Of a stretch of 63,191 nt of DNA, positions 1-9,400 are shown in pieces. Position 1 is the stretch's first letter. Each line of letters begins with the position of its first letter. Source of the DNA: Porticoccaceae bacterium (GTDB lineage Bacteria; Pseudomonadota; Gammaproteobacteria; Pseudomonadales; Porticoccaceae); assembly GCA_002731695.1 (NCBI GenBank), contig PCCK01000063.1:1-63191 (forward strand), written 5' to 3'. The notes under the pieces are model-generated. The model saw only the letters and a program-made list of their open reading frames with translations. It was not told the DNA's origin and ran no database searches. Made by a program: the position numbers and the translations under genes.

Positions 1-1
1 A

Positions 2-691
2 GAAAGAATTCTGGAGAGATTAGAGACCCAGTTACAGACTGTAGTTGGGGTATCGAGCGTCTCTTACATTTCGCCGGAGGAGGCGCTGACAGAATTCCAG
101 ACATTATCCGGATTTGGGAGTGCTTTGGATTATTTAGCAGAAAGTCCTTTGCCGGCAGTATTTGTGGTGCAACCTGATAGCGTTAGGCTGGAACGAGCCG
201 GAGAGATCGCCGATCAAATTTCAGAGTTCTCGGGAGTTGATCAAGTGCAAATTGATATGCAGTGGCTCCAACGTTTAAAATCTATGTTGGAGATCGGAGA
301 AAAATTAATCACTGCTTTAAGTATCACCCTTGGCCTTGGAGTCTTACTTGCCGTGGCAAATACCATACGCATGGCAATTCAAAGCCGAACCGATGAGATC
401 ATAGTAATTCGTCTTGTTGGTGGAACAGATGGTTATGTTCGTCGACCGTTTTTGTACACGGGACTCATCTTTGGTCTATCGGGTGGTTTAGTATCAGTTG
501 TGTTACTCTGGTTTTCGGTTAACTGGTTAAATAGCTCGATCGAAGTATTGGCCAGCCTCTACGAGAGCCGATTTTTGCTTCATGGGTTGAGCGCGGGGAG
601 TCTTATGAGTATTTTGGGCGGTGGTTCATTGTTGGGGTTACTGGGTGCGTGGTTAGCTGTCCGTCGTCATCTTAGGGGCATTGAACCTTAA
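2..691 (+). CDS. ftsX: Cell division protein FtsX (3' part)
   Basis: The reading frame is open from the left edge (first full codon at base 2) to a TAA at 689-691, so only the C-terminal 229 residues are present. The visible part has the periplasmic-domain end (the VSYISPEEAL and NPLPAVFVV-like stretches typical of FtsX) and three hydrophobic membrane segments around residues 100-120, 150-170 and 200-220. FtsX is the membrane partner of the FtsE ATPase; the pair regulates septal peptidoglycan hydrolysis. ftsE should lie just left of the window. The next gene, rpoH, is the usual gammaproteobacterial neighbour. Confidence 0.93.
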   Translation, partial: ERILERLETQLQTVVGVSSVSYISPEEALTEFQTLSGFGSALDYLAESPLPAVFVVQPDSVRLERAGEIADQISEFSGVDQVQIDMQWLQRLKSMLEIGEKLITALSITLGLGVLLAVANTIRMAIQSRTDEIIVIRLVGGTDGYVRRPFLYTGLIFGLSGGLVSVVLLWFSVNWLNSSIEVLASLYESRFLLHGLSAGSLMSILGGGSLLGLLGAWLAVRRHLRGIEP

Positions 692-713
692 ATAATTTCC
701 GTCCGTAAGAAAT

Positions 714-742
714 TTGAACAAATTTAATTTTATTATTATAAT
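714..742 (+). promoter_or_regulatory. Sigma-70-type promoter of rpoH
   Basis: TTGAAC (714-719), a 17-base spacer, and a perfect TATAAT (737-742) lie in the ftsX-rpoH gap. The predicted start near 749 would give a leader of about 35 bases before the rpoH ATG at 785. The boxes are seen directly; use as a promoter is inferred. Confidence 0.6.
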
Positions 743-784
743 ATTGCCCGCTTTTGTAAAAGTGGTACAACACCAGGAGTTTTG

Positions 785-1639
785 ATGAATAATTCGGTTA
801 TGTCAATGGAGTGGATGACTCCTGGTGCAAACCTTAATGCATATATCCAAGGCGCATCCTCTGTGCCGATCCTCACTGCAGATGAAGAGCGTATTTTGGG
901 AGAGCGGCTTTATTATGACGACGATCTTGACGCTGCACGCCGACTCGTGTTGGCCCACCTAAGATTTGTTGTACACATTGCTCGTTCATACAATGGTTAC
1001 GGATTACCTCTTGCAGACTTAGTGCAAGAGGGAAATGTTGGTTTGATGAAAGCGGTACGGCGCTTTAATCCTGAGAAGGGAGTTAGGATGGTCTCTTTTG
1101 CTGTGCACTGGATTAAGGCTGAAATCCACGAGTTTATTTTGCGTAATTGGAGAATAGTTAAAGTAGCAACAACGAAGGCACAGAGAAAGCTGTTTTTTAA
1201 TCTACGCGGTGCGAAGAAAAGTCTTCACTGGTTGAATCAAAGCGAAGCCGACTCGGTGGCGAAGGACTTAGGGGTTGAGGTGAAAGATGTAATGGAAATG
1301 GAGATGCGTCTCGGCGCCCATGATTCAGCCTTCGATATCACGTCAGAAGACGATGATGATGGGTCCGTGATCACTCCAGCGTATTATTTGTCAGATCCTT
1401 CGGCTGATCCTGGAAAAATAGTCGAGAATCGTGAGTTTCAAACCAACAACAATGAGCGCCTCGCGAGAGCAGTCTCTGATCTTGACGAGAGAAGCAGAGA
1501 CATATTGCAACGTAGATGGTTGGATGATGTAAAAACAACGTTACATGATCTCGCTGCACAGTATGGCGTTTCGGCAGAGCGAATCAGACAACTAGAAAAA
1601 AATGCTATGCAACGTGTGAAAGTGTCGATGGAGAAATAA
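785..1639 (+). CDS. rpoH: RNA polymerase sigma-32 factor RpoH
   Basis: Heat-shock sigma factor that directs RNA polymerase to chaperone and protease promoters. The 284-residue product has sigma region 2 (about 50-120, with the [19 protein letters not shown] core), the RpoH-specific box QRKLFFNLR at 133-141, and a region 4.2 helix-turn-helix near 255-278. Length matches E. coli RpoH. The ATG at 785 follows AGGAG (776-780) by four bases; an in-frame TTG one codon earlier is unlikely to be used. It sits directly after ftsX, as in many gammaproteobacteria, with its own promoter. RpoH activity in the family is set by mRNA structure and DnaK/FtsH; I did not resolve an RNA thermometer here. Confidence 0.97.
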   Translation: MNNSVMSMEWMTPGANLNAYIQGASSVPILTADEERILGERLYYDDDLDAARRLVLAHLRFVVHIARSYNGYGLPLADLVQEGNVGLMKAVRRFNPEKGVRMVSFAVHWIKAEIHEFILRNWRIVKVATTKAQRKLFFNLRGAKKSLHWLNQSEADSVAKDLGVEVKDVMEMEMRLGAHDSAFDITSEDDDDGSVITPAYYLSDPSADPGKIVENREFQTNNNERLARAVSDLDERSRDILQRRWLDDVKTTLHDLAAQYGVSAERIRQLEKNAMQRVKVSMEK

Positions 1640-1834
1640 ATTAAGATTTGAAAAGTGCTTAAATATTTTTAAAACGTAAAAAACTGAGACAATAAAAAAC
1701 TATAAAGTGGTGTCGTAACTTTTTTTAACTTAATATAATTTCACAAAAACAATTCGTTACGAAATACCCCCCTCGCTTATCGCTGTGTAAGCGGCCAAAA
1801 CTTCCCTAACATCCGTTGAGTTTATTAAAAAATT

Positions 1835-2539
1835 ATGGTGAATATGGTTTCTAACGCGAGTAGATCGAGCGCTATTCGCAGTTACGTAATACGAGGCGGG
1901 CGTTTTACCAAGGCTCAGCGCCGCGCGTTCAAGCAAGTATGGGAGGAATTTGGTTTGGATGTGGATTCTGGGCTTTTAAATGTTAAGCTTGAGTTCGGTA
2001 TGTTGGCCCCACTCGTTATCGAGATTGGGTTTGGAATGGGTGATTCCTTGTTTGAGATGGCTCAAAAGAACCCTGAAAATAACTTTATTGGTATTGAGGT
2101 CTATGCCCCCGGTGTAGGTAGATTGATGAATCGTGCACAGTCTGCAGGGTTAACTAATTTACGGATATATCTCGCTGATGCGAACGACGTTCTTGAAAAT
2201 TGTATTGGCATGGAGAGCATAGATCGTTTACAACTATATTTTCCTGATCCGTGGCATAAGAAAAAGCATCATAAAAGACGTTTGGTGCAGGCGGAGTTTG
2301 CAGAGCTTGTCCGCAGCCGGCTCCGTCTAGGTGGAATTTTTCATATGGCGACTGATTGGCAGCCTTATGCCGAGCACATGCTGAGTGTTATGAACCTCTC
2401 TGAAGGCTTCGAGAATTGCGCTAATACACTGGGAGGATACTCGTTGAAACCAAAGTATCGTCCGTTTACGAAGTTTGAACAACGGGGACGGCAACTCGGT
2501 TATGGCACTTGGGATTTGATATTTAAGCGACGGATCTAA
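1835..2539 (+). CDS. trmB: tRNA (guanine-N7)-methyltransferase TrmB
   Basis: Methylates G46 in the tRNA variable loop using S-adenosylmethionine. The 234-residue protein has the SAM-binding motif VIEIGFGMGDS near 70-80 and the TrmB signature LQLYFPDPWHKKKHHKRRLV near 130-150, followed by the C-terminal PKYRPFTKFEQRG stretch. The start is not decided by a ribosome site: ATG 1835 and ATG 1844 are both possible and neither has a clear Shine-Dalgarno sequence. The 195-base gap to rpoH is A+T rich, with a TATAAT at 1734-1739 lacking a good -35 box and a weak hairpin at 1774-1793. Confidence 0.95.
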   Translation: MVNMVSNASRSSAIRSYVIRGGRFTKAQRRAFKQVWEEFGLDVDSGLLNVKLEFGMLAPLVIEIGFGMGDSLFEMAQKNPENNFIGIEVYAPGVGRLMNRAQSAGLTNLRIYLADANDVLENCIGMESIDRLQLYFPDPWHKKKHHKRRLVQAEFAELVRSRLRLGGIFHMATDWQPYAEHMLSVMNLSEGFENCANTLGGYSLKPKYRPFTKFEQRGRQLGYGTWDLIFKRRI

Positions 2540-2704
2540 GCATTGCTTGAAAACGCTGTGTCTGCATTAATAAATCAAATATTTTTGTGAGTCGAAACTG
2601 GAACATAAATGACATACACTTGGACTTCCATAGTTTTGTGTAAGATATATTTTTATATCCCAGAGCATTCGTATTAAAAACATACTAGAGTATAGGAGTA
2701 ATAA

Positions 2705-3433
2705 ATGTATAAATTTGGTCTTGTTTCTTTTGGATTACTGCTTGGCGCATGCGATCAAGTGAGTACACAGACTACGCAAGACTCTGTTACTGATGATCTT
2801 GTCAGCCAAAAACAGAAAATTAGCTACTTGTATGGTATGGACAGTGCCAAAAATATAGAATCAATGGGTATAGAATTTGATGTCAGTGCTTTTCAGAGTG
2901 GATTCAGTGACGGCGTTAATGGAGTAAAGCCTAGGTTAAGTGAGGCGCAAATTTCTGAGGTAATGCAAATTTTTCAAACAGAAATGTCCGCAAAACGGGA
3001 AGCTCAAAAAAAAATGGCGGATGAATCAACTGCGGCACAATCAGATAGTAATAGAAAAAAAGCCCAAGAATTTTTGAGTGCTAACAAACAAAAATCAGAT
3101 GTAGTGACGACTGGTAGCGGTTTACAGTATAGAGTTATTAAATCTGGTGCAGGCGCCAGACCAAACGCAAAAAGCACAGTAGAAGTGCATTATGTTGGAA
3201 GACTGCTAGATGGTACCGAGTTTGACAGTTCGTTAAAACGTGGAGTGCCAGCTCAGTTTGGGGTAACCCAAGTTATACCTGGTTGGACAGAGGCGCTTCA
3301 GTTAATGCGGGAGGGTGCAAAATGGGAGTTGTTTATTCCCGCAGATTTAGCCTACGGCCCTGCAGGTCAGGGACCAATTGGCCCCAATGAGACTCTAGTT
3401 TTTGAGGTGGAGCTTTTAAAAGCAGATATGTAA
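2705..3433 (+). CDS. FKBP-type peptidyl-prolyl isomerase, lipoprotein
   Basis: Cis-trans prolyl isomerase and chaperone of the FkpA/FklB/Mip group. A lipoprotein signal peptide ends at the lipobox LLGAC with Cys16, so the protein should be lipid-anchored at the cell envelope. Residues about 30-115 are the helical FKBP_N dimerisation domain and about 130-240 the FKBP catalytic domain (VEVHYVGRLLDGTEFDSS, VIPGWTEALQLM, ELFIPADLAYGP). AGGAG at 2694-2698 fixes the ATG at 2705. It stands alone, convergent with rsd. It is about the size of E. coli FkpA (270) and FklB (206); assignment to one of these symbols is not possible from sequence alone. Confidence 0.93.
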   Translation: MYKFGLVSFGLLLGACDQVSTQTTQDSVTDDLVSQKQKISYLYGMDSAKNIESMGIEFDVSAFQSGFSDGVNGVKPRLSEAQISEVMQIFQTEMSAKREAQKKMADESTAAQSDSNRKKAQEFLSANKQKSDVVTTGSGLQYRVIKSGAGARPNAKSTVEVHYVGRLLDGTEFDSSLKRGVPAQFGVTQVIPGWTEALQLMREGAKWELFIPADLAYGPAGQGPIGPNETLVFEVELLKADM

Positions 3434-3516
3434 ACCGAGCCGTTGGTGTACGCAAAGATATAGGCTATGGATGCTTAACCAATGCAGCCAATGAAAAAAG
3501 TGCTCTTCAGCGTGAC

Positions 3517-3987
3517 CTAGCTTACCAGCTGCGGTTCCCCGACTTTTGATTTGCGGATCAGTCCAATAACTTGATCTTCGAGCTCGAAACGTTGGGCTAA
3601 CTCTTCTCCCAGCGCCGAGAGATCAGACGTTAGCGTTGCAAGGTCATCAAGGGCGAGATATTTGTCGTTAAAATCAAGAAGGTTATCAGTTGTTGTTTGA
3701 ATGCCACGCATAAGGTCCATGGCTTGTTGCTTATATTCGGCTCGAGAAAAAACATTTTCTTGAGAAAGCTGTTCGAACACTTCGAAATGCACAAGTGATA
3801 AGTAATCCACCATTGATTGGCAGAATTCTTGCAGCGAGGAACCATGAAGTGTGTTTTTTGAATCAAAGGTTTTTATAATGGCTAACTCACCATACTGTGA
3901 TAAAAGAACTTTACGTTGGTTTATCCAGTGGTCAAGAATACCTTCTAAGCGTTTCCACATGGACTTATTATCTGCTCTTTCGCCCAT
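3517..3987 (-). CDS. rsd: Anti-sigma-70 regulator Rsd/AlgQ
   Basis: Small helical protein that binds sigma-70 region 4 and shifts polymerase towards alternative sigma factors; called AlgQ in Pseudomonas. The conserved LQEFCQSMVDYLSLVHFEVFEQL segment and the later RFELEDQVI stretch match Rsd. The frame is open to an ATG at 4002, but the internal ATG at 3987 has AAGGA seven bases upstream and aligns with the family N terminus (156 residues). It follows gshA-dsbB after a 200-base spacer containing a perfect dyad (4078-4102), so it probably has its own regulated promoter. Confidence 0.92.
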   Translation of the reverse strand: MGERADNKSMWKRLEGILDHWINQRKVLLSQYGELAIIKTFDSKNTLHGSSLQEFCQSMVDYLSLVHFEVFEQLSQENVFSRAEYKQQAMDLMRGIQTTTDNLLDFNDKYLALDDLATLTSDLSALGEELAQRFELEDQVIGLIRKSKVGEPQLVS

Positions 3988-4077
3988 TCTGAAGTCCTTC
4001 ATTCGAAGATTTACTCAGAGAATATTATATTGCCGTCTGGCTTGCAACATAGTGTGGATCTTAATTCTATTGAACAG

Positions 4078-4103
4078 ATATTTACAACAGGGTTGTAAAT
4101 ATA
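4078..4103 (-). promoter_or_regulatory. Perfect inverted repeat upstream of rsd
   Basis: ATATTTACAAC (4078-4088) and GTTGTAAATAT (4092-4102) are exact 11-base arms around three bases. On the rsd strand the dyad overlaps a possible -10 box TATATT (4098-4103), with TAGACA (4119-4124) 15 bases upstream. This looks like a repressor operator on the rsd promoter. No U-run follows, so an intrinsic terminator is unlikely. The binding protein is unknown. Confidence 0.55.
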
Positions 4104-4201
4104 AGAACCGTCAAAGATTGTCTATGATTTTGATAAGTCAAAGTGCAATATATTGCTGGGCGCGTTAATCCAGGCTAAATTATTTTTTATTGAGATCGTA
4201 A

Positions 4202-4714
4202 TTACTCTCTGAGCATTTGATAAAGGGAGACAGTTAAGAGACCAACAGAATTAATCAATACCCAAACCGGAATACTCAAACCAAAAAGTTGCCATTGAAT
4301 ATCCGCGCAGCTTCCGTCTCCTTTGAACAGCATTGGTATTACCTCTAAAACTGAAAATTCCTTAATCAAGTACTCGACAGGTGGTCCGCACGTTGGCACC
4401 AAGTCGTCCGGTAAATTTTGCAGCCAAATTTGCTTCATTGAAAAGAATGCTGCGGCCATCGTAAATAGAGAGGAGCAGCCTGCATAGGCCTTACGACCTA
4501 ATCCTTCAGGGTTATGAACTGTGGCAATCGCGAATGATAGGCCGCAAGCAACTATAAAGAATCTCTGGGTAAAGCAAAGGTAGCAGGGCTGTAGAGATAG
4601 ATACTCTTGTAAGTAGAAAAAGGCAAAAATAAATAGCCAAGCACAGACTCCGGCACTTAAGGCGTTTAGAGCGCGGTAACTAGTGAATGGCATATTATAA
4701 AATCGAAATTGCAT
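4202..4714 (-). CDS. dsbB: Disulfide bond formation protein DsbB
   Basis: Inner-membrane quinone reductase that reoxidises periplasmic DsbA. The 170-residue protein has four hydrophobic segments, the first catalytic pair CYLC (about residues 43-46) after TM1, and the second periplasmic pair, Cys in VPTCGPP and Cys in GDGSCAD (about 105-135), as in DsbB. It begins 18 bases after gshA on the same strand, with GGGG about ten bases before the ATG, so the two are likely co-transcribed. No dsbA is in the window; dsbD is at 39682-41409. Confidence 0.93.
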   Translation of the reverse strand: MQFRFYNMPFTSYRALNALSAGVCAWLFIFAFFYLQEYLSLQPCYLCFTQRFFIVACGLSFAIATVHNPEGLGRKAYAGCSSLFTMAAAFFSMKQIWLQNLPDDLVPTCGPPVEYLIKEFSVLEVIPMLFKGDGSCADIQWQLFGLSIPVWVLINSVGLLTVSLYQMLRE

Positions 4715-4732
4715 TCGACAAACCCCAATCCC

Positions 4733-6298
4733 TCACTGACGATAATATTGCTCTAAATAGTGTTCAAAAGATAGACGATCTGATGACTCGATCTCTTTTT
4801 GTTTTAGCAACGATGCTTTTGCAATATTTTTCTGTTTTAAATCCAAAGCTTCATCGGGAGTTCTTGCTGCAAAATTTTTGGAATGTTGCTTAGCCCAGCG
4901 TATTCCGAACTGAATATAGCTCTCGTTGTGTGTATCCATTTCATCTATGACCCTTGCTGATGGCGTAAGCGCGGGTTGCTCAATTCTTGAAACCATTTTA
5001 GCCAGCGCACCATCGTAAGCATTACCTCCATGGGCGGCATCAAGAAGTGAGGCTATAGGTTGAAGATCTATAAGTATTTTTGCCCCCCATTCTTTCAGTG
5101 AAATGGACTGATCTTGACAACGTAAGTGGAGCCGCGGATCACGACCCCGATACACTGATGCGTTCTTGTTATGGGCGATTTCATATTGTTCTCGCTCGTC
5201 TGAAAGTGGGCTCTCTGAGAGAAGGCATGACAGCAAAAAAGTGTCCAGAAAGCGGATGGTAGTGGAATCTATTCCTAGCAAGGTGAACGGATCAAGATCA
5301 AGGCAACGAACCTCAACATATTCTACACCCCTGTCTAGGAGTGCCTGCATCGGTGACTCACCCGATTTTGTTGGTTGCTTTGGCCGGATCTCGCTATAAA
5401 ACTCGTTCTCTATCTGTAGTAAATTGGTGTTTAGTTGTCGAAGGTGACCGCTATCATCTTTTAATCCAATATCTTGATATTCTGGGTAAATTTTCTGGAG
5501 CGCTGCTTTTAAGCTTGTAGTATAGCTGTCCATATCATTGTACGTGATGTTTAGGGAGGCTTGCGCTTGGCTCTGATAACCGAGGTCCCCCATCCGGAGG
5601 GAGGTCGCATAAGGACTATAATAACTCTTTTTGTTGTTTAGAAACTGAAGCTTATGTCTTTTCCCATGGATAAAACTGGCACAAACGCTTGGTGAAGCGC
5701 CAAAAAGGTAATTAAGGAGCCATGCTGAGCGTCGAAAGTTTCTGATCAGACCAAAGTAACCCTCAGTCTTAAAATCTTTCAAGGAAAGTCTGGGTTTTTG
5801 AAATTCTGCAATTTGCTGCCAAATTGAGTCAGGAACAGAAAAATTATAGTGAATCCCCGCTATAGTCTGCATCGAACGCCCATACCGATGCCCCAAACCA
5901 ATTCGATAGATATGCTTCATTTTACCAACGTTCGATCGACCAAACTTTGCGATCGGGATTTCGATATTCGCCTTCATTTGACAAGGCATACTATTGACCC
6001 AAAGGAGTTCCTCTCCGATCTGCGCGTGTACAAAGCGATGAATATCGTCTAGTTCATCTAGAACATCAGAAATGTTGTTAGAAGGAGCGGTTATAAATTC
6101 AAGTAGAGCCTCTGAAAAGTCTGTAGTGATTGAGGGGTGCGTCAGTGCAGAGCCCAAAGCTTTAGGATGAGGGGTGATGGATATAAATCCATTATTGGTA
6201 GTCCGAAGACTTTCTTTTTCAACACCTCTTTTGATTTTGAGGAGTTGATGATTCGCTGCAGGGTTAGCCAGCCGTTGTAAAATTTGATTTAATGACAC
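4733..6298 (-). CDS. gshA: Glutamate-cysteine ligase GshA
   Basis: First step of glutathione synthesis: ATP-dependent joining of L-glutamate and L-cysteine. Motifs include KRGVEKESLR and TTDFSEALLEFIT near the N terminus, then YYSPYATSLRMGDLGYQS and YVEVRCLDLDP, typical of the E. coli type. The frame is open to a GTG at 6424, but the GTG at 6298 gives 521 residues (E. coli 518), begins just before the conserved LNQILQRLANP segment and has GGAA eight bases upstream. The 42-residue upstream extension lacks homology I recognise. gshB lies at 23119-24078. dsbB follows 18 bases downstream. Confidence 0.94.
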   Translation of the reverse strand: MSLNQILQRLANPAANHQLLKIKRGVEKESLRTTNNGFISITPHPKALGSALTHPSITTDFSEALLEFITAPSNNISDVLDELDDIHRFVHAQIGEELLWVNSMPCQMKANIEIPIAKFGRSNVGKMKHIYRIGLGHRYGRSMQTIAGIHYNFSVPDSIWQQIAEFQKPRLSLKDFKTEGYFGLIRNFRRSAWLLNYLFGASPSVCASFIHGKRHKLQFLNNKKSYYSPYATSLRMGDLGYQSQAQASLNITYNDMDSYTTSLKAALQKIYPEYQDIGLKDDSGHLRQLNTNLLQIENEFYSEIRPKQPTKSGESPMQALLDRGVEYVEVRCLDLDPFTLLGIDSTTIRFLDTFLLSCLLSESPLSDEREQYEIAHNKNASVYRGRDPRLHLRCQDQSISLKEWGAKILIDLQPIASLLDAAHGGNAYDGALAKMVSRIEQPALTPSARVIDEMDTHNESYIQFGIRWAKQHSKNFAARTPDEALDLKQKNIAKASLLKQKEIESSDRLSFEHYLEQYYRQ

Positions 6299-6425
6299 AA
6301 GGATGTTTCCGTTTGATGGCGCGCTAGGCACAGAAAAGGTTCTAATTCTTTGAAAAGAATCAAGTGCGTCTGCAGGGGAGCTGGCACTAAATTTACATGC
6401 CGCGAATTTTAACCTATTTTTCACT

Positions 6426-6443
6426 CAGATAAAATATTATCTG
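6426..6443. repeat. Short palindrome between RND pump gene and gshA
   Basis: CAGATAA (6426-6432) and TTATCTG (6437-6443) are perfect 7-base arms with a 4-base centre, 21 bases after the pump stop codon. No U-run follows on the minus strand, so it is more likely a binding site or an RNA processing stem than a terminator. It overlaps the region just upstream of the longer possible gshA start. Confidence 0.35.
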
Positions 6444-6464
6444 GTTTGAGCAAGGCCTACATTC

Positions 6465-9400
6465 TCATAACGATGCTGTAGGCAGCTTTGTTCCTCTCAA
6501 GTAATCTCTAAAGCTTGCGGCAGTCAGGTAGATAGCGGGCACAAAAATTAACGTAACCGTCGTGGCGAAAAGCACTCCAAAGACGAGTGATATCACCATG
6601 GGGACCAAAAACTGCGCCTGTTCACTCGGCTCAAAGATTATTGGCATAAGACCGATAAATGTGGTTAGTGAGGTTAGAATTATCGGCCTAAATCGGTCTT
6701 TTCCAGCTCTCATGAGTGCTTGGCTTACTGCAAGTCCTCCTTGCCTTAACTGATTAATTCTTTCGATTAAAACAAGGTTATCGTTTACCACTACCCCGGT
6801 AGCCGCGAAAACTCCCATCCATGACATCATGCTAAACTCAAGTCCAAATAGGACATGTCCGAAGATAGCGCCCATCAGTCCAAATGGAATAGCCGTCAAA
6901 ACACCTAATGGCTTCAGGTACGATTTAAAGGTGAGAACCATGAGCCCATAAATTATCACTATTGCTGTGATGAGCAATTTTGTAGCGGCCTCGTAGAACT
7001 CTTTTTCGTCAGAGCTGAAGCCATCTTTGGACAGGCGGACACTAGGATATTTTCTCGCTAGTTCTGGGCGGATTTCATCGAACACAATTTTGCTAATCTC
7101 ATCTGTTGTGATGAGACTCTTCTGTTCGTAGGCCCTTATTCGACTGGTGCGCTCGCGGTTTACTCTACGGATCCTTGTGACTCCCTCAACATATTCGATT
7201 TCTGCGACGGAGTAGAACGGTATCTCTTTGCCATCTGATGTCCGGATCCGCATATCTGAAAGTGTCTCTACATTCTTGCGGGCTGATTCCGGATAACGCA
7301 CGAGGACCCTCAACTCCTCTCGATCTCTTGCTATCCTCTGTGCTTCCGCCCCATAAAAGCCCTGTCGGACCTGATTTGCGACGTCAGTGAGCCCTACGCC
7401 GAAGTTGTTTCCGTTAGGTTTGAGACTAATATTCAGGTCCATTCCAGAACTTTCGCTGGTGTCTAAGACTCTCGAGACGCCTTGAATTTCCATTAAGGAT
7501 TTTAGCATATGGGTTTTAGCAGCATTGAGTTGTGTGCTGTCATTAGAATTAATTAGGACAGAAAAACCCTGATCTTCTTTTGCCCCGAACCCTGTTAAAG
7601 CCTGATAATTGGAGGCTTCTGGAATTTTCCCGAGATGGTGGATCCAGCGCTCACCAATAATAGCGGTGTCAATAACTTCTGTTACGCTCGGACTCAACTC
7701 AATCCAAACAGTTATATCGTAGCCGAAGAGGAAAGCGAGGGTATTTAAAACTACCTTGCCGTCAAGCCCCTGTTCTTTAAGCACGCTGTCCGAATCCAGT
7801 ACCTCTGCCGCCGCTTCAGCTTTTTTAAGCAAGGACATCATTTGTGTTTTTGAGTAGTTGTCCGGCATTGATATCTCGAGTCCGACGTAGTCCCATGGCA
7901 CATTTGGCATGAATTGTTTTTTTATGTGTCCGGCATTTAAGAGACTATTCGCAAAAATAAGAGCGATTAAAAAGCATAAAATAGTAAGATATCTCCACTC
8001 AAGTGCTTTAGCGAGGAGAGGCTGATATCTATTATTACAAATTTTAAGCAATGTGTTCGAGCACTTCTGCCGTAAATGCTGTAGCTGCCACGCAAAATAA
8101 GTCTTAGGAGGTTTTTCAGGGCCCATGTGAGCCAAGTGAGATGGTAGAATACATAAACACTCTAAAAGGGAAAAGCTTAAAGCAATAACTGCAACTATAG
8201 GAATTGCCCAGATTGCCTTGACAAACGAGCCCGGTAAGAAAAACATTATTGCGAATAATATGATTGTTGTAGTTACTGCAAGAACCACTGGGACCAAGAC
8301 TCTATGAGCACCCAGCTCCGCCGCTTCATGGACTTCATAACCTTCCTCTTGGTGTCGATATATGCTCTCTCCGACGATAATTGCATCGTCCACAATTATT
8401 CCAAGGATTAGCAAGAATGCAAACATTGACGCCATGCTTATGGTCACGCCCGCCGCTGGAAGCAACCAAAGCGCTCCGGCATATGCTATACCAATCCCAA
8501 AGGAAACCCAAAGAGCCAAGATGGGACGTAGAAATAGCATCAAGATAATAAATACTAAAATCAGTCCCCCAATGGCATTTTTGGTAATCAGGTTAAGACG
8601 GTCTTGATACATTATTGAGTGATCTTGAACCGTTTTTATTTTTAGATTGCCGGGGAGAAATGACGTTTCATTGAGAACATAATTTTTAACAGCGTCCGTC
8701 GATGCGACCACGTCGGGATTATCTTCGGTATATACTTGAATGAAAATCATTTTTTCGCTATTCAAGCGGGCTTCAAAGAAGGTTTCCTCAAATGTTTCCA
8801 TTACACTCGCTACATCGCCTAAGGAGATCTTGGTACCATCTGGAAGACTTGATACTAGAATTTCATTGAATTGGGATTCATTAAAAGCTTGACCGCTGGT
8901 TTGTAGCTGTAATGTGCCGTTTTCACCTCGGATTGAGCCAGCTGGCATAGTGATTGAAGATCGTTGTACTGCTGCAACAACTTCCTCGAAAGAGATATCA
9001 AAGCGTCTCATCTGATACTCTTCTAATTCGATTGATATAACGGGTGCTCTTATTCCTTGAAGTTCGACCGATTCTACTTGAGGTAATCTCGAAAGGTCGT
9101 CTCGGACTTTCTCAGCGAAATCTATTAAAACATCCGTAGCAGCATCACCTGAGAGGGCTACGGTCATTACACGCTCTCTAAATACTTCTTCTGTAACCTC
9201 GGGACGCTCTGATTCTCTAGGGAATGTCGTAATGGTGTCAATATTAGTTTTGATATGGTTTGTCAATTTGGTCTTATCATAACCCGCCTCGACCTCCACC
9301 ATTACCTGACCTCCACCTTGCCAGGCAACGGAATCTAATCCCGCAACTCCGTCAATGCTATAGATAGCTTCTTCAATTGGAATGAGGATTTGTTCTTCAA

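Noticed and set aside
1774-1793. CGCTTA/TAAGCG hairpin after rpoH, considered as a terminator
   Set aside because: Six-base stem with an eight-base loop and no U-run; too weak to call.
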